A DNA stretch of 5,824 nt from Thauera sp. (GTDB lineage Bacteria; Pseudomonadota; Gammaproteobacteria; Burkholderiales; Rhodocyclaceae): NCBI GenBank assembly GCA_023150215.1, contig JAKLLJ010000223.1, positions 1-5,824 on the forward strand, in the 5' to 3' direction. A model generated the notes under the pieces. It had not been told where the DNA came from, did not search any database, and saw only the letters and a list, made by a program, of their open reading frames with translations. A program made the translations under genes and the position numbers. Numbering within the stretch: the stretch's first letter is position 1; each line of letters begins with the position of its first letter. This document shows positions 1 through 5,824 of this stretch, one piece after another.

Positions 1-580
1 GTGCAAGCTTTCGGGCTTCCTGCCCCTGCGCCTGTGGACCATGTTCTACACCACCGTCATGCGCGGCGTGCCCGACCTGGTCATGATGCTGTTGGTGTTC
101 TACGGCGGTCAGCTGCTGCTCAACGTCGTCATCGACCATTTCGGCTGGGACTTCATCGAGATCGATCCCTTCGCGGCCGGTGTGCTGACGATCGGCCTCA
201 TCTTCGGGGCCTATTTCACCGAGACCTTCCGCGGCGCCTTTCTTGCGGTGTCCGCAGGACAGCTCGAAGCAGGGCGCGCCTACGGCATGACCGGGTGGCA
301 AGTGTTTCGCCGCATCCTTTTCCCGCAGATGCTGCGCTTCGCGCTGCCCGGCATCGGCAACAACTGGCTCGTGCTGCTCAAGAGCACTGCCATCGTGTCG
401 ATGATCGGCCTCTCCGACATGACCCGCATCGCCGATCAGGCCGGGCGCTCGACGCACCAGCCCTTTACCTTCTACCTTGCAGTGTGCGTGCTCTACCTCG
501 CGATGACCGCGCTGTCGAGCTACGGCCTGGGCGTGCTGATGAAGCGCTACAGCGCCGGCGTGCGCGAGACCCAGGTCTGA
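1..580 (+). CDS. hisQ: Amino-acid ABC transporter permease, HisQ-type (5' partial)
   Basis: Inner-membrane permease subunit of a polar/basic amino-acid importer (histidine/lysine/arginine/ornithine class). It would pair with the downstream HisM-type subunit to form the translocation path. The reading frame is open from base 2 at the window edge, so the true start lies upstream; compared with enterobacterial HisQ, roughly the first 40 residues are missing. The visible protein carries the family stretches RGVPDLVMMLLVFYG, GAYFTETFRGAF and LPGIGNNW, plus the cytoplasmic EAA loop that contacts the ATPase (EAGRAYGMTGWQVFRRILFP, around bases 269-328). Several hydrophobic membrane segments are evident. 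The gene ends with TGA and is followed 15 bases later by the next permease start, so the two are surely co-transcribed. ArtQ/AotQ-type naming is an alternative; the exact substrate cannot be read from a permease. Confidence 0.93.
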   Translation, partial: CKLSGFLPLRLWTMFYTTVMRGVPDLVMMLLVFYGGQLLLNVVIDHFGWDFIEIDPFAAGVLTIGLIFGAYFTETFRGAFLAVSAGQLEAGRAYGMTGWQVFRRILFPQMLRFALPGIGNNWLVLLKSTAIVSMIGLSDMTRIADQAGRSTHQPFTFYLAVCVLYLAMTALSSYGLGVLMKRYSAGVRETQV

Positions 581-595
581 GGGCGGGAAACGAAC

Positions 596-1330
596 ATGGA
601 ACTCTTCGACGTTCAAATCATCACCGGCAACCTACCCGAGTTCTGGCGTGGCCTGTGGATGACGATCGAACTCACCGGCTACGCGCTGCTGTTCGGCTTC
701 CTTGCGGCGATCCCGCTCGCGGTGATGCGGCTGTCGGCGAACCCCTTCGTGTCGACGCCGGTCGCGGCCTATACCTATTTCTTTCGCGGCACGCCGATGC
801 TGGTGCAGTTGCTGCTGATCTATTACGGCGCCTCGCAGTGGGCGTGGATGCGCGCGGCCTGGGAGGCCGGGCATCCGCTGTGGACCTGGTTCCGCGAACC
901 CTATTTCTGCGCGCTGCTCGCCTTCGGCCTCAACACCTGCGCCTACACCGTCGAGATCCTCGCCGGCAGCATGCGCAACACGCCGCACGGCGAGCTCGAG
1001 GCTGCGCGCGCGATGGGCATGAGCCGCATGAAGGCGCTGCAGCGCATCGTGATCCCGTCGGCGCTGCGGCGCATGATCCCGTCCTACAGCAACGAGGTCA
1101 TCCTGATGCTGCAGGGCTCGGCGATCGCCAGCGCGGTCACCCTGGTCGACCTGACCGGGGCCGCGCGCAACGTCTATTCCCGCCATTTCGCGCCTTTCGA
1201 GGCTTTCGTCTTCGTCGGCCTGCTCTACCTCGTGCTGACCTTCATGCTCGTGGGCCTGTTCAAGCTCGCCGAACGGCGCTGGCTCGGGCACCTGGCGCCA
1301 CGCAAGGCCGGCCAGGGCAGGCAAGCATGA
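596..1330 (+). CDS. hisM: Amino-acid ABC transporter permease, HisM-type
   Basis: Second inner-membrane permease of the importer, complete at 244 residues, close to the usual HisM length of about 238. The N-terminal part has the permease signature YFFRGTPMLVQLLLIYYG (residues 61-78). This is followed by LNTCAYTVEILAGSMRNTPHGE (112-133) and the EAA loop around 135-154 with its conserved glycine (EAARAMG). The motif PSYSNEVILML (162-172) is characteristic of HisM/ArtM proteins. About five membrane helices are apparent, and the C-terminus is basic. A GAGGG-like ribosome-binding stretch overlaps the stop of the preceding gene, about a dozen bases before this ATG. There is an insertion between the second helix and the LNTCAY region (roughly 82-104, Trp-rich) similar in placement to one in E. 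coli HisM. ArtM/AotM-type naming is possible. Confidence 0.94.
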   Translation: MELFDVQIITGNLPEFWRGLWMTIELTGYALLFGFLAAIPLAVMRLSANPFVSTPVAAYTYFFRGTPMLVQLLLIYYGASQWAWMRAAWEAGHPLWTWFREPYFCALLAFGLNTCAYTVEILAGSMRNTPHGELEAARAMGMSRMKALQRIVIPSALRRMIPSYSNEVILMLQGSAIASAVTLVDLTGAARNVYSRHFAPFEAFVFVGLLYLVLTFMLVGLFKLAERRWLGHLAPRKAGQGRQA

Positions 1331-1397
1331 TCGACTCCACCGTGACCGCTGTGCGGGCGTGCGGCCGGTCGCCGTACTCCCAGCGCCCGAGGGCGTG

Positions 1398-2210
1398 ATG
1401 AACACCGTGATGCCAGAGAACAACAACATGAACGAAAAGGCCACTGTCGAGCAGGTCCGCGTCGAGGACCTGCACAAATCCTACGGCGACCACGAGGTGC
1501 TCAAGGGGGTCTCGCTCACCGCAAACGCCGGCGACGTGATCAGCATCATCGGCTCGTCGGGCTCGGGCAAGAGCACCTGGTTGCGTTGCATCAACTTTCT
1601 CGAGTGCCCGACTGCAGGCCGCATCGTGGTCGGTGGCAAGGAGGTCGAGTTGGTGCGCAACCGCAAGGGCGACCTGATCGTCAAGGACGCACGCCAGCTG
1701 CAGCAGATCCGCACCCGCCTGTCGATGGTGTTCCAGCATTTCAACCTGTGGAGCCACATGTCGGTGCTGGAGAACGTCATCGAGGCGCCGGTGCATGTGC
1801 TCGGACTCTCGAAGGCGGAGGCGCGCGAGCGCGCCGAGCGTTACCTCGAGCGGGTCGGCGTGTGGAAATTCCGCGACAGCTATCCGGCGCACCTGTCGGG
1901 AGGCCAGCAACAGCGCGTTGCGATCGCGCGCGCACTGGCGATGGAGCCCTCGGTGCTGCTGTTCGACGAGCCAACTTCGGCGCTCGACCCAGAACTCGTC
2001 GGTGAAGTGCTCAAGGTGATGCGCTCGCTAGCCGAGGAGGGCCGCACGATGATGGTGGTGACGCACGAGATGGGCTTCGCACGCGAGGTGTCGAACCACG
2101 TGATCTTCGTCCATCAGGGCCGTGTGGAGGAGGAGGGCAGGCCGCGGGAAGTGCTCGTGCGTCCGCACAGCGAACGCCTGCAGCAGTTCCTGTCCGGCAA
2201 CCTGAAGTAG
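1398..2210 (+). CDS. hisP: Amino-acid ABC transporter ATP-binding protein, HisP-type
   Basis: Cytoplasmic ATPase that powers the importer by binding and hydrolysing ATP as a dimer on the HisQ/HisM pair. All catalytic elements are visible, numbered from the ATG at 1398: Walker A GSSGSGKST (52-60), Q-loop VFQHFNLW (Q113), signature LSGGQQQR (166-173), Walker B VLLFDEP (186-192), D-loop SALD, and the H-loop histidine in VVTHEMGF (H223). The similarity to E. coli HisP (HEVLKGVSL, INFLE, HVLGLSKAEARERA) is unusually clear. I chose ATG 1398 because GAGG lies about 5 bases upstream, giving 270 residues. ATG 1410 and ATG 1428 (260 residues, nearer the roughly 257 of HisP) are real alternatives. GTG 1359 would add a proline-rich tail foreign to the family. 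A 67-base gap separates it from hisM, but the shared strand and function support one operon. Confidence 0.94.
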   Translation: MNTVMPENNNMNEKATVEQVRVEDLHKSYGDHEVLKGVSLTANAGDVISIIGSSGSGKSTWLRCINFLECPTAGRIVVGGKEVELVRNRKGDLIVKDARQLQQIRTRLSMVFQHFNLWSHMSVLENVIEAPVHVLGLSKAEARERAERYLERVGVWKFRDSYPAHLSGGQQQRVAIARALAMEPSVLLFDEPTSALDPELVGEVLKVMRSLAEEGRTMMVVTHEMGFAREVSNHVIFVHQGRVEEEGRPREVLVRPHSERLQQFLSGNLK

Positions 2211-2238
2211 GCATCGGCCTGTCCTGCACGGCCGGCCT
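2209..2238. terminator. GC-rich hairpin between convergent hisP and arginase genes
   Basis: Beginning in the hisP stop codon, AGGC (2209-2212) and CGGCC (2215-2219) can pair with GGCCG (2230-2234) and GCCT (2235-2238). This gives a 9-bp stem with a two-base bulge and a 10-base loop. It fills most of the 43-bp gap between the ends of two facing genes, where a shared transcription end would be expected. There is no T-run on either side, so it is not a classical intrinsic terminator. It may simply be chance pairing in GC-rich DNA. Confidence 0.3.
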
Positions 2239-2253
2239 GCCGCGCACGCTCGC

Positions 2254-3186
2254 TCAGCGGTAATGCCGGTGCATGCGCATCAGTGTGCTCTTGCCGAACA
2301 GGCTTTCGACCAGATCCACCGCCAGCTCGGCGGTGATGTTGCGGTGGTCCAGCGCCGGGTTGAGCTCGACGATGTCGAGCGAGGCCAGGCAGCCGGTGTC
2401 GGCGATCATCTCCATGCACAGCTCGGCCTCGCGATAGGTCGGTCCGCCGCGAACGGTGGTGCCGACGCCGGGCGCGATCGTCGGATCCAGGAAATCGACG
2501 TCGAGGCTGACATGCAGGTGGGTATCGTCGTCCACCCCGACGAGCGCCTGCTCCATGGTGGTGCGCATGCCGATCTCGTCGATGTAGCGCATGTCGAAGA
2601 CCTCGACCTTCAACTCGTGCAGGAAGCGCTTCTCGCCTTCGTCGACGCTACGGATGCCGATCTGGCGGATCTGGTCGGGCGTGATCGCGGGCACCACGCC
2701 ACCGATGCGGGTCAGGGCCTCGGGACCGTAGCCGCACAGGCAGGCGACCGGCATGCCGTGGATGTTGCCCGACGGCGTCATGGTCGCCGTGTTGAGGTCG
2801 GCGTGCGCATCGAACCACAGCACACGCAGCTTGCGCCCGTGCTCGCGGCAGTGGCGCGCGACCGCGCTGATCGAGCCGATGGCGAGAGAGTGGTCGCCGC
2901 CGAGCATGACCGGCAGGCGCCCCTCGGCGAGCTCGGCATACACCGCGGCATGCACCGCGCGGTTCCATTCCGCGACTTCGGCAAGGTGGCGAAACCCGTC
3001 GACCGCGGGCAGTTCCGGGTTGGACGGCCCGGAGAGATTGCCGCAATCGCGCACGTCCGCACCGAAGGCAGCGATCGCACGGCCGAGGCCGGCCACGCGC
3101 ATCGCCTCCGGTCCCATGCTGGCACCGCGCACTCCGGCGCCCACGTCGGTGGGTGCGCCGATCAGACTGACGTTGAGATTTTCCAT
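2254..3186 (-). CDS. rocF: Arginase (L-arginine amidinohydrolase)
   Basis: Hydrolyses L-arginine to L-ornithine and urea in the cytoplasm using a two-manganese centre; first step of the arginase route of arginine catabolism. With the start at 3186 the protein has 310 residues, typical of the family. The six expected metal ligands are present: H99 in GGDHS (96-100), D126/H128/D130 in FDAHADLNT, and D229/D231 in SLDVDFLDP. The substrate loop SGNIHGMP (139-146, H143 the proton-shuttle equivalent), D182, TYRE (250-253) and E274 in LDIVELNP separate it from agmatinase and formiminoglutamase. The start at 3186 places MENLNVSLIGAPTDVGAG at the N-terminus, as in known arginases. An in-frame ATG at 3216 would add ten residues; neither has a strong ribosome-binding site. 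The gene faces the amino-acid importer, which fits joint use of arginine. Confidence 0.94.
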   Translation of the reverse strand: MENLNVSLIGAPTDVGAGVRGASMGPEAMRVAGLGRAIAAFGADVRDCGNLSGPSNPELPAVDGFRHLAEVAEWNRAVHAAVYAELAEGRLPVMLGGDHSLAIGSISAVARHCREHGRKLRVLWFDAHADLNTATMTPSGNIHGMPVACLCGYGPEALTRIGGVVPAITPDQIRQIGIRSVDEGEKRFLHELKVEVFDMRYIDEIGMRTTMEQALVGVDDDTHLHVSLDVDFLDPTIAPGVGTTVRGGPTYREAELCMEMIADTGCLASLDIVELNPALDHRNITAELAVDLVESLFGKSTLMRMHRHYR

Positions 3187-3280
3187 GTGCGCAAGATTAC
3201 CGCAGGCGCTGTTCATCCGGCAGCACCGGCGCGGTGTCGGCCTTCACCTCGGGCCATTGCGCCGGGATTGACGCCAGGGC

Positions 3281-3308
3281 GGCGAAGCGTGATTCTTGCG
3301 CCTTTTTT
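3281..3308 (+). terminator. Intrinsic terminator-like hairpin with T6 tract
   Basis: GGCGAAG (3281-3287) can pair with CTT and CGCC (3295-3297 and 3299-3302), with one bulged G at 3298 and a 7-base loop. Six T residues follow immediately (3303-3308). This is the classical rho-independent layout on the + strand. No + strand gene ends nearby: the region upstream is the arginase gene on the opposite strand. It could therefore stop antisense transcription through arginase, or act as an attenuator in a leader of the EamA gene that starts 135 bases downstream. Confidence 0.5.
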
Positions 3309-3442
3309 CGGCGATGGATCACCTGGTGCGCGTCGGGTGGCGCGCGTCGGCGGTCTCGTGCAATCGACTGGTGGGGCACAGGTCCCACGGGAGCATTCAT
3401 GATCCAGCTTCCTTTTCACCTCCGGCGGCCAGGCGTGCGCCG

Positions 3443-4351
3443 ATGAAGCGCGCCCATGCCAACGGCCTGCTGCTGGTGGCCGCGCTGATCTGGGGGACTG
3501 CCTTCGTCGCCCAGCAGACCGGCATGCGCGACGTGGGGCCGTTCGTCTTCACCGGCTCGCGCTTCCTGTTCGGCGCGGTGATCGTGGCGCCACTCGCGTT
3601 CTGGGAGCTGCGCCGCCTCGGCCGACGCGGGGTCTTCATGGACCTGCGCGATCTGCTCGCCTCGGCGGTGCTGGGCGGGGTGCTGTTCCTCGGCGCAGCG
3701 CTGCAACAGATCGGCATCATGAGCACAACGGTCAGCAATGCCGGCTTCCTCACCGCGCTCTACGTGCCACTGGTGCCGATCGCGGGGGCGCTGCTGCTGC
3801 GCGAACGTTCGCACTGGTCGGTGTGGCCGACCAGCCTGGGCTGCCTCGCCGGCACCTACCTGCTCGGCGGTGGCAGCCTCTCCGCGCTGTCCGTGGGCGA
3901 CCTGTGGGTGATCGCCAGCGCGCTGTTCTGGGCGGCCCACGTCATGCTGGTGGGCCGGGTGGCGGCACGCAAGGGGGCGTCGGTGACGGTCGCGATGCTG
4001 CAGTTCGTGGTCGTCGGCGTGCTGGGCGTGGCCGTCGGACTGGCCGTGGAGGACGTCTCCGTGGGCGCGCTCGAGCGCGCGCTGCCATCGATCGCCTACG
4101 CCGGCATCCTGTCCGTGGGAGTGGGCTTCACCCTGCAGGTGGTCGCACAGCGCCATACCCCGGCTGCCGACGCCGCGATCCTGCTCAGCTGCGAGACGCT
4201 GTTCGCCGCGCTCGCCGGACACCTGGCACTGGGCGAAACGATGACCCCCGCGCAGATGAGCGGCGGGGGCCTGATCTTCGCCTGCGTGCTGGCGGTACAG
4301 ATCCTGCCCTTGTGGCGGGCGCAGCGCAGACTCGCGGCGAGCGCGGGCTGA
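3443..4351 (+). CDS. EamA/DMT-family membrane transporter
   Basis: Drug/metabolite transporter superfamily protein of 302 residues with about ten membrane helices arranged as two repeated EamA domains (roughly residues 8-120 and 152-290). Such proteins usually export or exchange small metabolites, often amino acids; the substrate here cannot be read. Family landmarks are visible in the first half (LIWGTAFVAQQTGM 15-28; FTGSRFLFGA 36-45; LQQIGIMSTTVSNAGFLTALYVPLVP 87-112 followed by LLLRER). The second half has VAQRHTPAADAAILLSCETLFAALAGHLALGE (234-265), the typical end of the second repeat. I chose ATG 3443 because the first helix begins right after it. The frame is open further upstream to 3296, but that extension is hydrophilic and unlike the family. 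A weak CCAGG lies about 9 bases before the start. Its stop codon is one base from the stop of the convergent MFS gene. Confidence 0.9.
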   Translation: MKRAHANGLLLVAALIWGTAFVAQQTGMRDVGPFVFTGSRFLFGAVIVAPLAFWELRRLGRRGVFMDLRDLLASAVLGGVLFLGAALQQIGIMSTTVSNAGFLTALYVPLVPIAGALLLRERSHWSVWPTSLGCLAGTYLLGGGSLSALSVGDLWVIASALFWAAHVMLVGRVAARKGASVTVAMLQFVVVGVLGVAVGLAVEDVSVGALERALPSIAYAGILSVGVGFTLQVVAQRHTPAADAAILLSCETLFAALAGHLALGETMTPAQMSGGGLIFACVLAVQILPLWRAQRRLAASAG

Positions 4352-4389
4352 CTCAGTCGGCGCCGCTTGCCGGAGCGGGCAGGCGGCGC
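4347..4389. terminator. Hairpins at the junction of convergent EamA and MFS genes
   Basis: Two hairpins sit at the tail-to-tail junction. The first (4347-4361) pairs GCTGAC with GTCGGC around a TCA loop and contains both stop codons. The second is stronger: GCGCCGCTTGCC (4360-4371) pairs with GGCAGGCGGCGC (4378-4389), a 12-bp stem with one G-T pair and a 6-base loop, lying inside the last codons of the MFS gene. There is no T-run in either direction, so termination is a guess from position and stem strength. Confidence 0.33.
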
Positions 4390-5579
4390 AGCCAGACTGC
4401 GATCACGGCCGTCACGAGCACGCAAGCGCCCACCAGGGTGGCGACGCCGGGCCACTGCCAGGCGCTCCAGGCCGTGCCGGCAAGGCTGCCGAGCACGCTC
4501 GCGCCGAGATAGTAGCTCGCCAGGTAAAGGGCGGAGGCGAGTGCCCGACGTTCGCCGGCACGGCGGCCCACCCAGCCGCTCGCCAGCGCATGGGCGGCGA
4601 AGAAGCCGAAGGTGAACACGCCCACGCCCGCAATCACCAACCACAGCGGCTGCGCCAGCGTGAGCGCGAGCCCGCCGCCCATCACGGCGACCATCGGCCA
4701 CAGCACCTTGCGCCGCCCGTGGCGGTCGGCCAGGCGTCCGCTCAGGGCCGAGGCCCAGGTGCCGACCAGATAGAGCAGGAAAATCGCACCGATCGCACTC
4801 TGGCCAAGCTCGTAAGGTGCGCCCAGCAGGCGGAAGCCGAGGAAGTTGTACAGGCCGACGAAGCCGCCCATGGCCACGAAGGCGACCAGGAAGAGCGCGG
4901 GCAGGCCCGGGTCGCGGTAGATCGCCAGGGTGTCGGCGGCGATGCGTGCAGGGGTCGCGGCACGCGCCCGGAAGTTCTGCGAGGCGGGCAGGCGCTGCCA
5001 GAACACCAGCGCCGACAGCAGTCCGAGTACGCCGATCACGCCCAGCGCAAGCCGCCACGACCCCCAATCGGTGAGCAGCGCGGCAACGAAGCGCCCGCTC
5101 ATGCCACCCAGTGCGTTGCCGGCGATGTACAAGCCCATCGCGCGTGCCTGGGCACCCGGTGCAATTTCCTCGCCGATGTAGGCCATCGCCGCCGCGGGCA
5201 GGCCGGCCACCGCCGCGCCGAGCAGGGCGCGCAACACCAGCATCGAAGCGAAGTCCGGTGCGAAGGCAGTGGCGAACGCAAGCACGGCAGCGAGCGCCAG
5301 CGAGGCCTTCATCACCCACTGCCGGCCAAGGCGATCGGCGAGTACGCTGCCGGGGATCAGCATCAGCGCAAGCCCGGCGGCGGTCGCCGACACCGTCAGG
5401 CTCGCGCTCGCCGCGCCCACGCCAAACTCCGCCGCGAGCAAGGGCAGCAAGGGCTGGGTGCTGTACACCATGGCGAAGGTGGCGAAGCCACCGACGAACA
5501 TCGCGAGGTTGGCGCGCCGATAGCCGGACGTGCCGGCTTCGAGCAGAGTGGGCGAAGCGGAGGCGGGGACGGCGGACAT
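4353..5579 (-). CDS. MFS transporter, YnfM-like
   Basis: Major facilitator superfamily inner-membrane transporter of 408 residues with about twelve helices in two halves, probably an H+-coupled exporter of small molecules. The MFS loop 2-3 signature appears as GSVLADRLGRQ (77-87) and its counterpart in the second half as GRLADRHGRRKVL (281-293). The MVYSTQPLLPLLAAEFGV stretch (37-54) and RALLGAAVAGLPAAAMAYIGEE (117-138) resemble the YnfM/arabinose-efflux-like group. A Gln/Arg-rich central loop (about 195-223) joins the halves. The ATG at 5579 is used because helix 1 begins about 25 residues in; no clear ribosome-binding site precedes it. It is divergent from a LysR-type regulator across 118 bases, a common arrangement in which the regulator controls the pump. 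The substrate is unknown. Confidence 0.92.
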   Translation of the reverse strand: MSAVPASASPTLLEAGTSGYRRANLAMFVGGFATFAMVYSTQPLLPLLAAEFGVGAASASLTVSATAAGLALMLIPGSVLADRLGRQWVMKASLALAAVLAFATAFAPDFASMLVLRALLGAAVAGLPAAAMAYIGEEIAPGAQARAMGLYIAGNALGGMSGRFVAALLTDWGSWRLALGVIGVLGLLSALVFWQRLPASQNFRARAATPARIAADTLAIYRDPGLPALFLVAFVAMGGFVGLYNFLGFRLLGAPYELGQSAIGAIFLLYLVGTWASALSGRLADRHGRRKVLWPMVAVMGGGLALTLAQPLWLVIAGVGVFTFGFFAAHALASGWVGRRAGERRALASALYLASYYLGASVLGSLAGTAWSAWQWPGVATLVGACVLVTAVIAVWLRRLPAPASGAD

Positions 5580-5639
5580 GGGGATTTGCGCTGCCGGAAT
5601 CAGGGCCGGTCGGTGCGATCGGGTGGCGAGGATCTTAGG

Positions 5640-5668
5640 TTGGCAGCACGACTAGCGTCCAATATATT
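5640..5668 (+). promoter_or_regulatory. Predicted sigma70-type promoter for the LysR-type regulator gene
   Basis: TTGGCA (5640-5645, five of six matches to TTGACA) and TATATT (5663-5668, five of six to TATAAT) are separated by exactly 17 bases. Transcription would begin near 5675, leaving a leader of about 20 bases before the regulator ATG. The -10 box lies inside the left arm of the inverted repeat at 5657-5694. A much weaker match exists for the MFS direction (- strand TTGGAC at 5657-5662 and TAAGAT at 5632-5637, 19-base spacing), which I do not call separately. Confidence 0.6.
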
Positions 5669-5694
5669 CGAGACTCTTGATTGATATATTGGAC
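5657..5694. promoter_or_regulatory. 11-bp inverted repeat, probable regulator operator
   Basis: GTCCAATATAT (5657-5667) is matched perfectly by its reverse complement ATATATTGGAC (5684-5694) across a 16-base spacer. The same ATATATT word also occurs as a direct repeat 22 bases apart (5662 and 5684), about two helical turns. The AT-rich block stands out in very GC-rich surroundings. It sits between a divergent LysR-type gene and its likely target, overlaps the predicted -10 box of the regulator promoter, and extends to just before its ATG. That position fits autorepression by the regulator, although the symmetry is wider than a simple T-N11-A LysR site. Confidence 0.55.
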
Positions 5695-5697
5695 AGC

Positions 5698-5824
5698 ATG
5701 ATGGAGCTCAGGCACTTGCGTTATTTCGTCGCCGTCGCCGAGGAGCTGAACTTCACCCGTGCCGCGGCCCGCCTGCATATCGGCCAGCCGCCGCTGTCGA
5801 TGCAGATCCGCGATCTGGAGCAGG
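5698..5824 (+). CDS. LysR-type transcriptional regulator (3' partial)
   Basis: N-terminal 42 residues of a LysR-family DNA-binding regulator; the rest, including the ligand-binding domain, is beyond the window. The sequence begins MMELRHLRYFVAVAEELNFT and continues with RAAARLHIGQPPLSMQIRDLEQ. This is the canonical winged helix-turn-helix opening, with the recognition-helix region around QPPLSMQIRDLE. The QPPLS variant (rather than QPALS or QSAVS) is common in LysR proteins next to aromatic-compound or efflux genes, but does not fix the ligand. Two adjacent ATG codons (5698 and 5701) could start it; GGA at 5691-5693 is a plausible though short ribosome-binding site for either. It is divergent from the MFS transporter gene and is likely its regulator as well as its own. 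Confidence 0.9.
   Translation, partial: MMELRHLRYFVAVAEELNFTRAAARLHIGQPPLSMQIRDLEQ

Noticed and set aside
1..1398. A 465-codon open frame across both permease genes in another frame
   Set aside because: Its product is rich in Arg, Ala, His and Pro, has no recognisable motif, and lies over two well-supported permease genes; it is a by-product of high GC content.
3217..3280. Possible riboswitch leader before the terminator-like hairpin
   Set aside because: I could not match the conserved bases of guanidine, TPP or other common classes; only GC-rich chance pairing was visible.
3371..3388. Short inverted repeat GTGGG/CCCAC upstream of the EamA gene
   Set aside because: Only five base pairs, expected by chance in DNA of this composition, with no nearby promoter to give it meaning.
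2263..3402. A 379-codon + strand frame antisense to arginase
   Set aside because: The arginase frame carries every catalytic residue, whereas this frame has no family features and mirrors its codon bias.
3296..3442. A 49-residue N-terminal extension of the EamA protein
   Set aside because: The extension is hydrophilic and precedes the normal family start; the first helix begins right after ATG 3443.
4096..5684. Long alternative frames on both strands over the MFS gene (4096-5319 on -, 4590-5684 on +)
   Set aside because: Low-complexity Arg/Ala/Gly or Gln/His-rich products overlap a clear twelve-helix MFS protein.

Overview
The window is ordinary-looking, very GC-rich bacterial chromosome with tightly packed genes. 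The strong G/C bias at third codon positions and the style of the proteins suggest a betaproteobacterium, possibly of the Azoarcus/Thauera group (Rhodocyclales). That placement is an inference from resemblance; no phylogenetic marker is present. I see no tRNA, rRNA, CRISPR array, insertion sequence or phage gene.

Left third (1-2210, + strand): the end of a polar/basic amino-acid ABC importer operon. It holds a HisQ-type permease (5' end cut by the window edge), a HisM-type permease and a HisP-type ATPase. The periplasmic binding protein is not in the window and probably lies upstream. Facing this operon across a 43-bp gap is an arginase gene (about 2254-3186, - strand) with all the metal-binding residues. 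Importer and enzyme together suggest uptake of arginine or related basic amino acids followed by hydrolysis to ornithine and urea.

Middle (3187-4351): a roughly 256-bp divergent gap contains a good intrinsic-terminator-like hairpin (3281-3308, + strand) and a small Arg-rich open frame on the - strand. It is followed by a ten-helix EamA/DMT-family transporter gene on the + strand.

Right third (4353-5824): a YnfM-like MFS transporter gene on the - strand meets the EamA gene tail to tail, with one base between the two stop codons. It is divergent from a LysR-type regulator gene that runs off the right edge. The 118-bp gap between them holds an AT-rich perfect 11-bp inverted repeat and a well-formed sigma70-type promoter for the regulator. 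The simplest model is that the regulator controls itself and the MFS pump.

I found no convincing evidence for a wholly new system. The most informative non-coding signals are the LysR/MFS operator-promoter, the orphan terminator upstream of the EamA gene, and the small ORF that ends just before the arginase start.
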